Shown: piece after piece, positions 52,346-62,838 of the stretch
Layout: each line of letters opens with the position of its first letter
How positions within the stretch are numbered: the first letter of the stretch is position 1
Source: Clostridiales bacterium
Lineage (GTDB): Bacteria > Bacillota > Clostridia > Christensenellales > DTU072
NCBI GenBank assembly: GCA_012841525.1
Contig: DUUO01000005.1
Location: 1-64,000 of the forward strand
DNA length: 64,000 bases
Direction: 5' to 3'
Position numbers and translations under genes: made by a program
Notes under the pieces: model-generated
The model's database searches: none
The model's input: only the letters and a program-made list of their open reading frames with translations
Told to the model about the DNA's origin: nothing

Positions 52346-53662
52346 ATGAAAGTTAGAGTTATAGGTGGTGGACTTGCTGGCGTTGAAGCAGCATATCAGC
52401 TTCTCATTAGAGGAATTGAAGTTGATATGTACGAAATGCGTCCAGTTTTAAATACACCAATACATAAAACTTCAAATCTTGCAGAGCTTGTATGTTCTAA
52501 CAGCTTGAAAAGCGAAGATATTTCTACAGCACAAGGATTATTAAAAAAAGAGATGTCCATGTTAAATTCGCTTGTAATACAAGCAGCATTTAATGCTAAG
52601 GTTCCAGCAGGAAATGCTCTTGCTGTAGATAGAGAAGAGTTTTCAAAATTTATTGAAAAAAAATTAAAAAGTTTTAAAAATTTTAATTTAATAAGAGAAG
52701 AAGTTAAAGAAATTAAACCTTTAGATATAATAGCCACTGGACCGTTATCTAGTAATGCTATATGTGAGGCTATAATAAATTTATTAGATATAAAAAAACT
52801 TTATTTTTATGATGCTGTTTCACCTATAATAACAAAAGATTCAATTGATTTTTCAAAAGCATTTTATGGTTCAAGATATAATAAAGGTGGCGATGACTAT
52901 ATTAATTGTCCGTTAAATAAAGATGAATATTATATTTTTTGCAATGAATTAATTAGTGCTAAAAAAGTTATATTAAAAGATTTTGAAAAAAAAGAAATTT
53001 TTTCTGCATGTATGCCAATTGAAGAAATGGCAAGAAAAGGTGTTGATTCATTGAGGTTTGGCCCGTTAAGACCTGTTGGTTTTTATGAGCAAGTTTTAGA
53101 AAAGCCTTGGGCAATTGTTCAATTGAGAAAAGAAGACAACTATGATGAATTATATAATCTAGTTGGATTTCAAACAAACTTAACGTTTAAAGAACAACGT
53201 AGGGTATTTGGTTTAATTCCTGCATTAAAAAATGCTGTTTTTGTAAGATATGGAGTTATGCATAAAAACATTTACATTAATTCTCCAGGAAATATTAATA
53301 TAAATCTCAGTGTTAAAAACAATCCAAGTATCTTTTTTGCTGGACAAATTTTAGGTGTTGAGGGTTATATGGAAAGTGCTTTAACAGGAATTATTGCAGG
53401 AATTAATATGGCAAAACATATTAATCAATTGCCATCAATTGATCTTTCTTTAGATACAATATCTGGAGCACTAGTAAATTATGTGGCAAATTATAAAGGC
53501 GATTTTCAGCCTATGCCAGCAATATTTGATTTGTTTATAACGAAAATTAAAACAAAAGACAAAAAAGCTAGAAAATTAGAATATTCTAAAAGAGCAATTG
53601 AGTTACTAAGTAAACAAATTTTCGAACAAAAAATTAACGATGATATAGTTTTACTAAAATAA
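52346..53662 (+). CDS. trmFO: Methylenetetrahydrofolate-tRNA-(uracil-5-)-methyltransferase
   Basis: VIGGGLAGVEAAYQL, ELVCSNSLKSE, GVEGYMESALTGIIAGINMA. Confidence 0.96.
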   Translation: MKVRVIGGGLAGVEAAYQLLIRGIEVDMYEMRPVLNTPIHKTSNLAELVCSNSLKSEDISTAQGLLKKEMSMLNSLVIQAAFNAKVPAGNALAVDREEFSKFIEKKLKSFKNFNLIREEVKEIKPLDIIATGPLSSNAICEAIINLLDIKKLYFYDAVSPIITKDSIDFSKAFYGSRYNKGGDDYINCPLNKDEYYIFCNELISAKKVILKDFEKKEIFSACMPIEEMARKGVDSLRFGPLRPVGFYEQVLEKPWAIVQLRKEDNYDELYNLVGFQTNLTFKEQRRVFGLIPALKNAVFVRYGVMHKNIYINSPGNININLSVKNNPSIFFAGQILGVEGYMESALTGIIAGINMAKHINQLPSIDLSLDTISGALVNYVANYKGDFQPMPAIFDLFITKIKTKDKKARKLEYSKRAIELLSKQIFEQKINDDIVLLK

Positions 53663-53816
53663 AACTTAAAGTTAATATAATAAATATTTTTTGTTTATAC
53701 TATTAGTCACTGCAGTTAATTTGGATTTTCACTATGAGAAAATATAAGAATTATCTTGTAGGTTATGATATAATAAAAGTTAATAAAATATATTTAATAT
53801 CTTATTTGAGGTGAAT

Positions 53817-54356
53817 ATGTTTAATCTAGAAGGAACAACTATATGTGCTGTAAAAAAAGATGGAGTTACTGTAATTGGCGGTGACGGCCAAGTAACAATG
53901 AATCAAAATACAGTATTAAAAAGCAATGCTGTAAAAGTAAAGCGCTTGTTTAATGATGAAGTAATTTTTGGTTTTGCAGGCTCAGTTAGTGATGCTTTTG
54001 CATTAAGCGAAAAATTTGAAGAAATGCTTCAAAAATATAATGGAAATTTAATGCGAGCTGCAGTTGAACTTGCTGATCAATGGAGAATGGATAAATCTAG
54101 AAAACTAGAAGCAATGATGATTGCTGCAAACAAAGATACTATGTTAATTATCAGTGGAACTGGTGAGGTTGTTGATCCAGAGATAGGAGTATGTGCAATT
54201 GGAAGTGGCGGCAATTATGCGCTTTCAGCAGCACTTGCTTTGAAAAATAATACTAATTTATCTGCTGAGGAAATAGTGAGAGAATCTATGAAAATTGCCT
54301 CACAGTTATGTATTTATACAAATGATAATTTAACTATAGAAAAGATTGGAGGTTAA
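53817..54356 (+). CDS. hslV: ATP-dependent protease subunit HslV
   Basis: GTTICAVKKDGVTVIGGDGQVTMNQ; ATG 53817 fits the GAGGTGA site (ORF track GTG 53811). Confidence 0.95.
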   Translation: MFNLEGTTICAVKKDGVTVIGGDGQVTMNQNTVLKSNAVKVKRLFNDEVIFGFAGSVSDAFALSEKFEEMLQKYNGNLMRAAVELADQWRMDKSRKLEAMMIAANKDTMLIISGTGEVVDPEIGVCAIGSGGNYALSAALALKNNTNLSAEEIVRESMKIASQLCIYTNDNLTIEKIGG

Positions 54357-54357
54357 T

Positions 54358-55668
54358 ATGGAATTTACTCCTAAACAAATTGTTGAAAGCTTAGATAGGT
54401 ATATTATTGGGCAAGATAAAGCAAAAAAGGCGGTAGCAATTGCACTTAGAAATCGTTATAGAAGATCTTCACTTCCTAAAGAAATTAGAGCTGAAATAAC
54501 ACCAAAAAACATTATTATGAAAGGACCAACTGGTGTTGGTAAAACTGAAATAGCAAGGCGTCTTTCTATGCTTGTAAATGCTCCTTTTGTTAAAGTTGAA
54601 GCTACAAAATTTACAGAAGTAGGTTATGTTGGAAGAGACGTTGAATCAATGATCAGAGATTTAGTTGAAGTTTCAATGAGATTAGTAAAAGAGGAAAAAA
54701 TAACTGAAATGAAGCCAAAAGCTAAATTATTAGCTGAAAAGAAACTTGTTGAGGCATTATTACCTGCAAGGAAAAAAAATTGCCGTGACAAGAGTGATGC
54801 AGAAATTAGAGAACAACTTTTAAAAGAATTACGTGAAGGAAAATTGGATCATGTAAATTTAGAGCTTGAAATTCCAGTCCAGCCACAAGGTTTACAGCTT
54901 GGACCACTTGGGGGAAATGAAACAAATTTATCTGAGTTTATGTCAAAAATGCTTCCTAAACAATACAAAAAAAGAAGTATGTCTGTTGCTGAAGCATTAA
55001 AGTTTTTTACTGACGAAGAAGCAGATAAATTAATTGATGAAGAAACTATAACTCAAGAGGCATTAACAAGAGCAGAGGAACATGGAATTATTTTCATTGA
55101 TGAATTAGACAAAATTGCTTCAAAAGGTAGTTTTTCTGGTCCAGATGTATCTCGTGAAGGTGTTCAAAGAGACATTTTACCAATAGTTGAAGGCAGTACT
55201 GTTTCTACAAAATACGGAAATGTTAGAACGGATTATATGTTGTTTATTGCTGCAGGAGCTTTTCATGTATCAAAAATAAGCGACTTGATTCCAGAGCTAC
55301 AAGGACGTTTCCCAATACATGTAGAACTTGATAGCTTATCTGAAGATGATTTTTTCAAGATATTGAAAGAGCCAGACAATGCAATTACATTACAATATAA
55401 ACATTTATTAAAGGTAGATAAAGTTAATTTAACTTTTACAGATGATGCATTAAGAGAAATTGCCAAACTAGCATATTGGGAAAATATTAACAGAGAAAAT
55501 ATCGGAGCAAGACGTCTTCATGCAATTATGGAGATGTTGCTTGAAGAGGTTAGCTATAATGCTGGCAATTTAGAAAATGAAGTTGATGTAGTAGTTGATT
55601 ATGATTTTGTTGTAAAACACACTGATAAATCACTTAAGGAACAAAACTTAAAAAAATATATAATATAA
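54358..55668 (+). CDS. hslU: ATP-dependent protease ATPase subunit HslU
   Basis: FTPKQIVESLDRYIIGQDKAKKAVAIALRNRYRR, GPTGVGKTEIARRL. Confidence 0.96.
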   Translation: MEFTPKQIVESLDRYIIGQDKAKKAVAIALRNRYRRSSLPKEIRAEITPKNIIMKGPTGVGKTEIARRLSMLVNAPFVKVEATKFTEVGYVGRDVESMIRDLVEVSMRLVKEEKITEMKPKAKLLAEKKLVEALLPARKKNCRDKSDAEIREQLLKELREGKLDHVNLELEIPVQPQGLQLGPLGGNETNLSEFMSKMLPKQYKKRSMSVAEALKFFTDEEADKLIDEETITQEALTRAEEHGIIFIDELDKIASKGSFSGPDVSREGVQRDILPIVEGSTVSTKYGNVRTDYMLFIAAGAFHVSKISDLIPELQGRFPIHVELDSLSEDDFFKILKEPDNAITLQYKHLLKVDKVNLTFTDDALREIAKLAYWENINRENIGARRLHAIMEMLLEEVSYNAGNLENEVDVVVDYDFVVKHTDKSLKEQNLKKYII

Positions 55669-55749
55669 TGTTGCTATAGCTACATAATTATAAACATTAT
55701 TTATATAACTAACTTTTTATTTAATGAAATAAAGAAAAGGAATATATAT

Positions 55750-57006
55750 ATGATTCGAATACAAAAAGGCACTAAAGATATGCTTCCGCAAGAAGCTTAT
55801 AAATGGCATTATTTAGAAGGGAAAATTAGAGAAATTACTAAATTATTTGGATTTCTTGAAATAAGGACGCCAACATTTGAGGCAACTGAATTGTTTCAAC
55901 GAGGAATTGGTGAAACAACTGATATTGTAAATAAAGAAATGTATACATTTGAAGACAAGGGCAAAAGGAGTATTACGCTAAAACCTGAAGGTACTGCCTC
56001 AGTTGTCAGGTCATATATTGAAAACAGTATTTTTAATGTATATAATCCTGCCAAAATGTATTATATAACTCCAGTTTTTCGTTATGAAAGACCACAATCT
56101 GGCCGACTTAGAGAACATCATCAATTTGGCGTTGAAATATTTGGTAGTGATAGCTACATTGCTGATTTAGAAGTTATTATGCTAGGGTATCACTTTTTCA
56201 AGTCGCTTGGGATTTCTGATGTAAGATTACATATCAATAATATTGGATGTTCAAAATGTAGAATTGACTATAACAAAGCACTAAAAGAATTTTACCATAA
56301 AAATCTTGATTCTCTTTGCAGTTTGTGTAAAGAAAGATTAGACAAAAATCCAATCAGAATTTTAGATTGTAAAGAGCTTGGATGTTCTAATATAAATCAG
56401 CATGCTCCTAAAATTTCTGACTATCTATGTGAAGATTGTAAAAACCATAAGCAAAGTTTATATAATGCGTTAGAGAAATGTGGAATTGATTATATTGACG
56501 ATAAAAAAATAGTTAGAGGTTTAGATTACTACACTGGTACCGTTTTTGAATTTATTTCGCCTTCACTTGGTGCACAAAGCACAGTTTGCGGTGGTGGAAG
56601 GTATAACAATTTAGTGTCAGAAATTGGTGGAAATAAAACACCTTGTGTAGGATTTGGACTTGGTTTAGAGCGTCTAATTATGGTAATGGAACAATTATCT
56701 TTGTTTGTTGGTGAAAAGGAAAACTCTCAAGTCTATATAATTGATGTTTCTGAAAATGAAAAAATGCCTTCTTATTTACTGGCAAATACTCTTAGAGCAA
56801 ACAATATTGCAACTGACATTAATCTTTTAACAAAAAGTGTAAAAGCACAAATGAAATATGCAAATAAGCAAAAATTTAATTATGTTATTGTAATTGGCGA
56901 AGATGAAGTGAAAAATGGAATATATACACTAAAATCAATGTTAAATGATTCTGATTTTACGGGAACTATAAATGAAATTATTAGCTTCATAAAAAATAAT
57001 AAATAG
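55750..57006 (+). CDS. hisS: Histidyl-tRNA synthetase
   Basis: RPQSGRLREHHQFGVEIFG, VRGLDYYTGTVFE. Confidence 0.96.
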   Translation: MIRIQKGTKDMLPQEAYKWHYLEGKIREITKLFGFLEIRTPTFEATELFQRGIGETTDIVNKEMYTFEDKGKRSITLKPEGTASVVRSYIENSIFNVYNPAKMYYITPVFRYERPQSGRLREHHQFGVEIFGSDSYIADLEVIMLGYHFFKSLGISDVRLHINNIGCSKCRIDYNKALKEFYHKNLDSLCSLCKERLDKNPIRILDCKELGCSNINQHAPKISDYLCEDCKNHKQSLYNALEKCGIDYIDDKKIVRGLDYYTGTVFEFISPSLGAQSTVCGGGRYNNLVSEIGGNKTPCVGFGLGLERLIMVMEQLSLFVGEKENSQVYIIDVSENEKMPSYLLANTLRANNIATDINLLTKSVKAQMKYANKQKFNYVIVIGEDEVKNGIYTLKSMLNDSDFTGTINEIISFIKNNK

Positions 57007-57116
57007 ACTATAAGGGTAAAAATATAAAAAAACAATAATTCATTCATATAGAATATATAACAAAATAAATTTTAAATTTGTATGTTAATTTGAATTTAAT
57101 TATATAATACATTAAT

Positions 57117-57156
57117 AATGATGTTGCTAACCACTAGGTTAAATCTAAACAACATT
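57117..57156 (+). promoter_or_regulatory. Structured leader motif, copy 3 (aspS 5' UTR)
   Basis: TGATGTTG-C-TAACC-ACTA-GGTTA-AATCTAAA-CAACATTA: 8-bp outer helix with one G.U, 5-bp inner hairpin, 8-nt 3' internal strand; TATAAT at 57103-57108 upstream. Confidence 0.7.
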
Positions 57157-57171
57157 AAGTGTGAGATTATA

Positions 57172-58956
57172 ATGGAAGAATTTTTAGGTAACTATAAAAG
57201 AACTAAACTTTGTGGAGATTTTTCATTAAAAGATTTAGGAAAAAATGTTACTGCAATGGGTTTTGTTTCAAAATATAGAAATCTTGGCAGTATCATGTTT
57301 ATTGATTTAAGAGATAGAAGTGGAGTAGTACAACTATCCTTTTTAGAAGCAAGCAATAAAACGCTTTTTGAAAAAGCCTCTCATATTAGAAATGAGTTTG
57401 TAATTGCAGTAAAAGGAACTGTCCAAGCACGTGGTAAAGAAAACATTAATCCTAATTTAAAAACTGGTGAAATTGAAATAATCGTAAATGAATTAAAAAT
57501 TTTATCAAAAGCAGATACCACACCTTTTAATATTGGTGATGCTAATGTAAATGAAAATATGCGTTTAAAATATAGATATTTAGATTTGAGAAGAGCGGAA
57601 TTACAAAAAATATTAATATTGAGAAATCAAATAACTAATATTGTCCATAATTATATGTCAAAACATGGCTTTTTGCATATAGAAACGCCATTTTTAGGAA
57701 AATCCACACCAGAGGGTGCAAGAGATTATCTAGTACCAAGTAGAGTGAATCCTGGCAGCTTTTATGCGTTACCACAATCACCACAATTATATAAACAGTT
57801 ACTAATGATTGCTGGATATGATAGATATTATCAAATTGCAAAATGTTTTAGAGATGAAGATTTAAGAGCAAATAGACAGCCAGAATTTACTCAAATTGAC
57901 ATTGAAATGAGTTTTGTAAATGATGTAAATGACATTATCAAAGTAACTGAAGGGTTGATTAAAGAAATTTTTAATAAAACTTTGAACTTAAATCTCAAAT
58001 CAAAATTTAAAAGAATAACATATAAAGACGCAATGAATATTTACGGTAGTGATAAGCCCGATACTAGATTTGAAATGTTTATTAGCGATATAACACATTT
58101 GGTGAAAGAAACAGAATTTAAGTTATTTAAAAATAATACGGAAAAAGGTCATAGCGTACGAGGCATTTGTGTAAAAGGTGCTGCAAACTTTACTAGAAAA
58201 GAAATTGATGAGTTGCAAAGAATTGCCATGGAATATAAAGCAAAAGGTTTATTTAGCATTGCTCTAAAAGAAGATGGTATATCTTCATCAATTGCAAAAC
58301 ACTTTACAGATGAAAAACTAAATGAAATTATTAACAGTTTTGATGCAAAAAAAGGAGATTTAATTTTAATTGTTGCAGATAATGATCAAGTTGTCTGTAA
58401 TGCATTAGGTGCTGTCAGAATTGCTGCAGCAAATAAGTTGAATTTGATTGATAAAAATGAATATTCTTTTCTTTGGGTTGTTGATTTTCCTTTATTTGAA
58501 TTTAATGAAGAAGAAAATAGATTGGTTGCTATGCATCATCCATTTACAAGTCCATTAGAAAAAGATTTAAAATATTTGGACAAAAACCCATTAAAGGTAA
58601 GATCAAAAGCCTATGACTTGGTTATTAACGGCCAAGAGGCAGGTGGTGGCTCAATCAGAATACACTCCAGAGAATTGCAACAAAAAATGTTTGCAAGAAT
58701 TGGATTAACAGATGAACAAATAAAATCTCGTTTTGGATTTTTTGTTAATGCTTTCAATTATGGCGTTCCACCACACGGTGGTTTGGCTTTTGGGCTAGAT
58801 AGATTAGTTATGTTAATTAGTAAAACTGATAATATTAAAGATGTTATTGCCTTCCCTAAAAATCAAAATGCACAATGCCTAATGTCAGATGCACCAAGTG
58901 AAGTTGATGCTAAACAAATTGAAGAACTTTCTTTGGTAATAAAAAATAAAAATTAA
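57172..58956 (+). CDS. aspS: Aspartyl-tRNA synthetase
   Basis: FIDLRDRSGVVQLSF, YRYLDLRR, QSPQLYKQLLM, FGLDRLVML; ORF track ATG 57118 lies within the leader motif. Confidence 0.96.
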   Translation: MEEFLGNYKRTKLCGDFSLKDLGKNVTAMGFVSKYRNLGSIMFIDLRDRSGVVQLSFLEASNKTLFEKASHIRNEFVIAVKGTVQARGKENINPNLKTGEIEIIVNELKILSKADTTPFNIGDANVNENMRLKYRYLDLRRAELQKILILRNQITNIVHNYMSKHGFLHIETPFLGKSTPEGARDYLVPSRVNPGSFYALPQSPQLYKQLLMIAGYDRYYQIAKCFRDEDLRANRQPEFTQIDIEMSFVNDVNDIIKVTEGLIKEIFNKTLNLNLKSKFKRITYKDAMNIYGSDKPDTRFEMFISDITHLVKETEFKLFKNNTEKGHSVRGICVKGAANFTRKEIDELQRIAMEYKAKGLFSIALKEDGISSSIAKHFTDEKLNEIINSFDAKKGDLILIVADNDQVVCNALGAVRIAAANKLNLIDKNEYSFLWVVDFPLFEFNEEENRLVAMHHPFTSPLEKDLKYLDKNPLKVRSKAYDLVINGQEAGGGSIRIHSRELQQKMFARIGLTDEQIKSRFGFFVNAFNYGVPPHGGLAFGLDRLVMLISKTDNIKDVIAFPKNQNAQCLMSDAPSEVDAKQIEELSLVIKNKN

Positions 58957-59033
58957 TTTAGGATATAAAAAAACGAGTTAATTAGCCTTGGATAAGGCGT
59001 ATGTTAAACTTATTATTCAAAAGTCATAATGTT

Positions 59034-59444
59034 ATGGAAGAAATAGGGGTAGTATATAAAGTATCAAAATCAAATTTTGCAACTGTTAGGTTTGATAGGC
59101 GAACAGCATGTGAAAATTGTAATATGTGCTTGAAGCCTAGAGAACAAAACTATGTTGAATTAAAAATTAAAAATACTATCAATGCAAAAGAAGGTGATAA
59201 AGTAAAAGTAATGATGTCAAATAAAGCCGTCATAACTGCTTCTCTATTAGTTTATATTGTTCCTTTAATTATTTTTGGCATTGCATTGTTTGCTTCTTCC
59301 AAATTAAAACTATGGCTTTCATTATTAATAAGCTTTTTAAGCTTGGTGTTAAGTTTTATAATGATATTCATTATTGATAAAATCATTAGGAACAAATCTA
59401 ATTTTACGCCTAAAATGATTGAAATAATACGCGATTTGGATTAA
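59034..59444 (+). CDS. SoxR-reducing system RseC family protein
   Basis: Cysteine motif ACENCNMC then two TM helices; start could be 59001 or 59034. Confidence 0.8.
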   Translation: MEEIGVVYKVSKSNFATVRFDRRTACENCNMCLKPREQNYVELKIKNTINAKEGDKVKVMMSNKAVITASLLVYIVPLIIFGIALFASSKLKLWLSLLISFLSLVLSFIMIFIIDKIIRNKSNFTPKMIEIIRDLD

Positions 59445-59524
59445 AATTAATATAATAATTGTTTGTAAAAATGTATAGATTTTAGTTTTATTTTAATAAA
59501 AAATATTTTTTAAAGAGGTTTATT

Positions 59525-59839
59525 ATGAAAGAAATTAATGGAAAAAATGAATTAACCAATTTAGTGCAAAACAATGATGTTGTTTTAGTAGATTTTTTTG
59601 CAACATGGTGTGGACCTTGTAGAATGCTTGCACCAACATTGGAAAAATTAGCCAGTGAATACGAAGGAAAAGCTGTTATTGCAAAAATTGATATTGATAA
59701 AAATAATGACTTGGCATATGAATATAAAATCAGTGCAGTTCCAACTCTTATTTTATTCAAAAATGGCGAAGCAGTTCATAAATTTTCAGGAATGAGAAGT
59801 TATGCTGATTTATCAAGTCTAATTGACGAAAACATCTAA
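59525..59839 (+). CDS. trxA: Thioredoxin
   Basis: [22 protein letters not shown]. Confidence 0.96.
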   Translation: MKEINGKNELTNLVQNNDVVLVDFFATWCGPCRMLAPTLEKLASEYEGKAVIAKIDIDKNNDLAYEYKISAVPTLILFKNGEAVHKFSGMRSYADLSSLIDENI

Positions 59840-59853
59840 CAGGTAAAATAATA

Positions 59854-61107
59854 ATGATTGATCTAACAATTATTAAAACTGCTGATGAGCAGCTCTATTG
59901 CTCGTTAGTAAAAGAATTAAATAGGCAAGAAAATAATATTGAGTTAATCGCTAGTGAAAATTTTGTTTCAGAGCCAGTAATGATTGCTGCTGGAACACAT
60001 TTAACAAATAAATATGCTGAAGGCTACCCTGGAAAAAGATATTATGGTGGTTGCGAATTTATTGACGAAGTTGAAAATCTTGCAATTGAACGTGCAAAAA
60101 AACTATTTAATGCTAAATTTGCAAATGTTCAAGGCCATTCAGGTAGTAATGTTAATTTTGAGGTGTATTTAGCACTTTTGAATCCTGGTGACAAAGTTTT
60201 AGGAATGAACTTAAGTCATGGTGGACACTTAACTCACGGTAGCCCAGTCAATTTTAGTGGTATTTTATATGAAATTATTCCATATGGTGTAAATAAGGAT
60301 TGCTATATTGATTATGATGAGGTAAGAAGACTTGCCAAAGAAAATAATGTAAAAATGATTATTGCAGGTGCGAGTGCATATCCTAGAGAAATTGATTTTG
60401 CAAAATTTAGAGAAATTGCCGATGAAGTCGGAGCATATTTAATGGTTGATATGGCTCATATTGCGGGTTTAGTTGCTGCTGGTCTTCATCAAAGTCCAGT
60501 TCCTTATGCTCATGTTGTTACAACTACAACACATAAAACATTAAGAGGTCCAAGGGGTGGAATAATCTTAACAAATGATGAAGAGATTATTAAAAAAATA
60601 AATAAAGCGGTATTTCCTGGTGCTCAAGGTGGTCCACTTATGCATATTATTGCTGCTAAAGCAGTGGCTCTTAATGAAGCATTAAAACCTGAATTCATTG
60701 AATATCAAAAAAATGTAGTGAAAAACGCAAAAACTTTAGCAAAAACTTTAATTGACAATGGTATTAAACTTTTCTCAAATGGAACTGACAATCACTTAAT
60801 ATTGCTTGATTTAAGAGGAACAGGTGTTACAGGAAAAGAATTAGAATATTTGTTGGATCTTGTTAATATTACAACTAATAAGAATACTATACCATTTGAC
60901 GATGCTAGTCCTTTTAATCCTAATGGTTTAAGAATTGGAACACCTAGCGTTACAACAAGAGGTATGGGTACAGATGAAATGGTCGAAATTGGCGAATGTA
61001 TTGCCGATATCATAAAAAACAAAGAGGAAGCGATAGATAATACTAAATTAAGAGTTAAAAAACTTGCAGAAAAGTTTCCACTATATAATGGTGTATTTAA
61101 TATATAA
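59854..61107 (+). CDS. glyA: Serine hydroxymethyltransferase
   Basis: [45 protein letters not shown]. Confidence 0.97.
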   Translation: MIDLTIIKTADEQLYCSLVKELNRQENNIELIASENFVSEPVMIAAGTHLTNKYAEGYPGKRYYGGCEFIDEVENLAIERAKKLFNAKFANVQGHSGSNVNFEVYLALLNPGDKVLGMNLSHGGHLTHGSPVNFSGILYEIIPYGVNKDCYIDYDEVRRLAKENNVKMIIAGASAYPREIDFAKFREIADEVGAYLMVDMAHIAGLVAAGLHQSPVPYAHVVTTTTHKTLRGPRGGIILTNDEEIIKKINKAVFPGAQGGPLMHIIAAKAVALNEALKPEFIEYQKNVVKNAKTLAKTLIDNGIKLFSNGTDNHLILLDLRGTGVTGKELEYLLDLVNITTNKNTIPFDDASPFNPNGLRIGTPSVTTRGMGTDEMVEIGECIADIIKNKEEAIDNTKLRVKKLAEKFPLYNGVFNI

Positions 61108-61127
61108 AATTTTTGAAGGTAAAAATA

Positions 61128-62288
61128 ATGCAAATATATTTAGATAATTCAGCTACTACAAAAGTAGATAAAGAAGTCATTTTAGAAATGAATAAATTTA
61201 TGGGTGAAATATATGGTAATTCATCTTCTCTTCATTACTTTGGTCGTGAAGCATTAAAGTATGTAAATGAAGCAAGAAATAGCATTGCTTCACAATTTAA
61301 TGCTCTGCCAAGCGAAATATTTTTTACTTCTGGTGGTACTGAAAGCGATAACTGGGCAATAAAAGGAGTTGCACATAATTCAAAACAAAAAACAAAACAT
61401 ATTATTACTTCTAAAATTGAACATCCTGCTGTTTTAGAGCCTTGTGCAATGCTTGAAAAAGAAGGCGTTTCAATAACCTATTTAGATGTTGATAAATATG
61501 GGGTAATTGATATTGAACAACTTAAAAATTCAATTAACGATAATACAATTCTAGTAAGTGTTATGTTTGCAAATAATGAAATTGGAACAATACAGCCAAT
61601 AAAAGAAATCGGTGAAATATGTAAAAAAGAAGGTGTATTGTTTCATACCGATGCAGTTCAAGCCATTGATACACAAAAGATAGATGTAAATGATTTAAAT
61701 ATAGATTTAATGTCCTTTTCTGCTCACAAATTTTATGGGCCAAAGGGAGTAGGAGCATTATATAAGCGTTCTGGCGTTAAGATAGAGCCATTAATTGCTG
61801 GAGGTCATCAAGAAAGGGGTGAACGTTCTGGGACAACTCCAGTTGAATTAATTGTAGGTATGGCAAAAGCCTTGGAGCTATGTGCAAAAGATAGAGAAAA
61901 TATTAATTTGAAAAAAATTAAAATAAGAGATGCATTTATAGATAAAGTATTGACCAATATACCACATACTTATTTGAATGGGCATAAAACAAATAGATTA
62001 CCAGGTAATATTAATATTAGTTTTGAATTTATTGAAGGCGAAAGTCTATTGATGATGCTTGATTTAGCAGGTATAGCCGTAAGTAGCGGCTCTGCTTGTG
62101 CATCAGGTTCACTAGAAGCTTCCCACGTTATATCTGCATTAGGAGTTAAAGATGAATTATCACATAGTTCTATTAGATTTTCTATGGGTAAAGATACAAC
62201 TATGGAAGAAATGGACTATGTTTATGAACAATTGAAAATTGCAGTGGAAAGATTAAGAATGCTTTCTCCTTTGTATGTAGAATCTTAA
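61128..62288 (+). CDS. iscS: Cysteine desulfurase (NifS/IscS type)
   Basis: IYLDNSATTKVD, SAHKFYGPKGVGALY, SSGSACASGSLE; ATG 61128 preferred over 61113. Confidence 0.94.
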   Translation: MQIYLDNSATTKVDKEVILEMNKFMGEIYGNSSSLHYFGREALKYVNEARNSIASQFNALPSEIFFTSGGTESDNWAIKGVAHNSKQKTKHIITSKIEHPAVLEPCAMLEKEGVSITYLDVDKYGVIDIEQLKNSINDNTILVSVMFANNEIGTIQPIKEIGEICKKEGVLFHTDAVQAIDTQKIDVNDLNIDLMSFSAHKFYGPKGVGALYKRSGVKIEPLIAGGHQERGERSGTTPVELIVGMAKALELCAKDRENINLKKIKIRDAFIDKVLTNIPHTYLNGHKTNRLPGNINISFEFIEGESLLMMLDLAGIAVSSGSACASGSLEASHVISALGVKDELSHSSIRFSMGKDTTMEEMDYVYEQLKIAVERLRMLSPLYVES

Positions 62289-62362
62289 AATTGTTTTGAT
62301 TAAAATGGCATTTGTTTTAAGATATAACAATTATTGTGATAAAAAATAACCAGTTAATAAAT

Positions 62363-62379
62363 TAGGAAAATTTTTCCTA
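62363..62379. promoter_or_regulatory. Palindromic operator-like site
   Basis: TAGGAAAA-T-TTTTCCTA, 24 bp upstream of the iscU start codon. Confidence 0.5.
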
Positions 62380-62402
62380 TCATATAAAAAGAGGATATAA
62401 AA

Positions 62403-62768
62403 ATGTATAATGAAAAAATATTAAATGAATTTAAAAACCCTCATAATATGGGTGAGCTAAAAGATGCAAATGCTGTGGGAACAGTAGGTAATGCAAAGTG
62501 TGGTGATATATTACAAATATTTCTTAAAATAGAAGACGATATAATTGTTGATGCAAGTTTTAAAACATTTGGTTGTGTGGCAGCGATCGCGTCTAGTTCT
62601 GTGGCAACAAAAATGATTATTGGCAAAAACATAAATGAAGCATTAGATATAAAAAATTCAGAAGTTGTTGAAGAGCTTGAAGGGATGCCTCCTCAAAAAA
62701 TACATTGTTCAGTTTTAGCAGAAGAAGCCATTAAAAATGCAATAGAAAACTATAAAAACAAAAACTAA
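62403..62768 (+). CDS. iscU: Iron-sulfur cluster scaffold protein NifU/IscU
   Basis: GNAKCGDILQI, FKTFGCVAAIASSSVATKMI, IHCSVLAEEAI. Confidence 0.94.
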   Translation: MYNEKILNEFKNPHNMGELKDANAVGTVGNAKCGDILQIFLKIEDDIIVDASFKTFGCVAAIASSSVATKMIIGKNINEALDIKNSEVVEELEGMPPQKIHCSVLAEEAIKNAIENYKNKN

Positions 62769-62784
62769 CTTTTTAGTTAGTTTT
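62761..62784 (+). terminator. Intrinsic terminator of iscU (hairpin overlaps the stop codon)
   Basis: AAAACTAACT-TTTT-AGTTAGTTTT. Confidence 0.8.
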
Positions 62785-62838
62785 CAAAATGATTATTTAA
62801 TTTTATTTTATAGTGTCACTAGATAGGGGAATAATAAA

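Noticed and set aside
58983-58999. AGCCTT-GGAT-AAGGC hairpin after aspS as a terminator
   Set aside because: No T-run follows, and the next gene starts within about 40 nt, so readthrough is likely.
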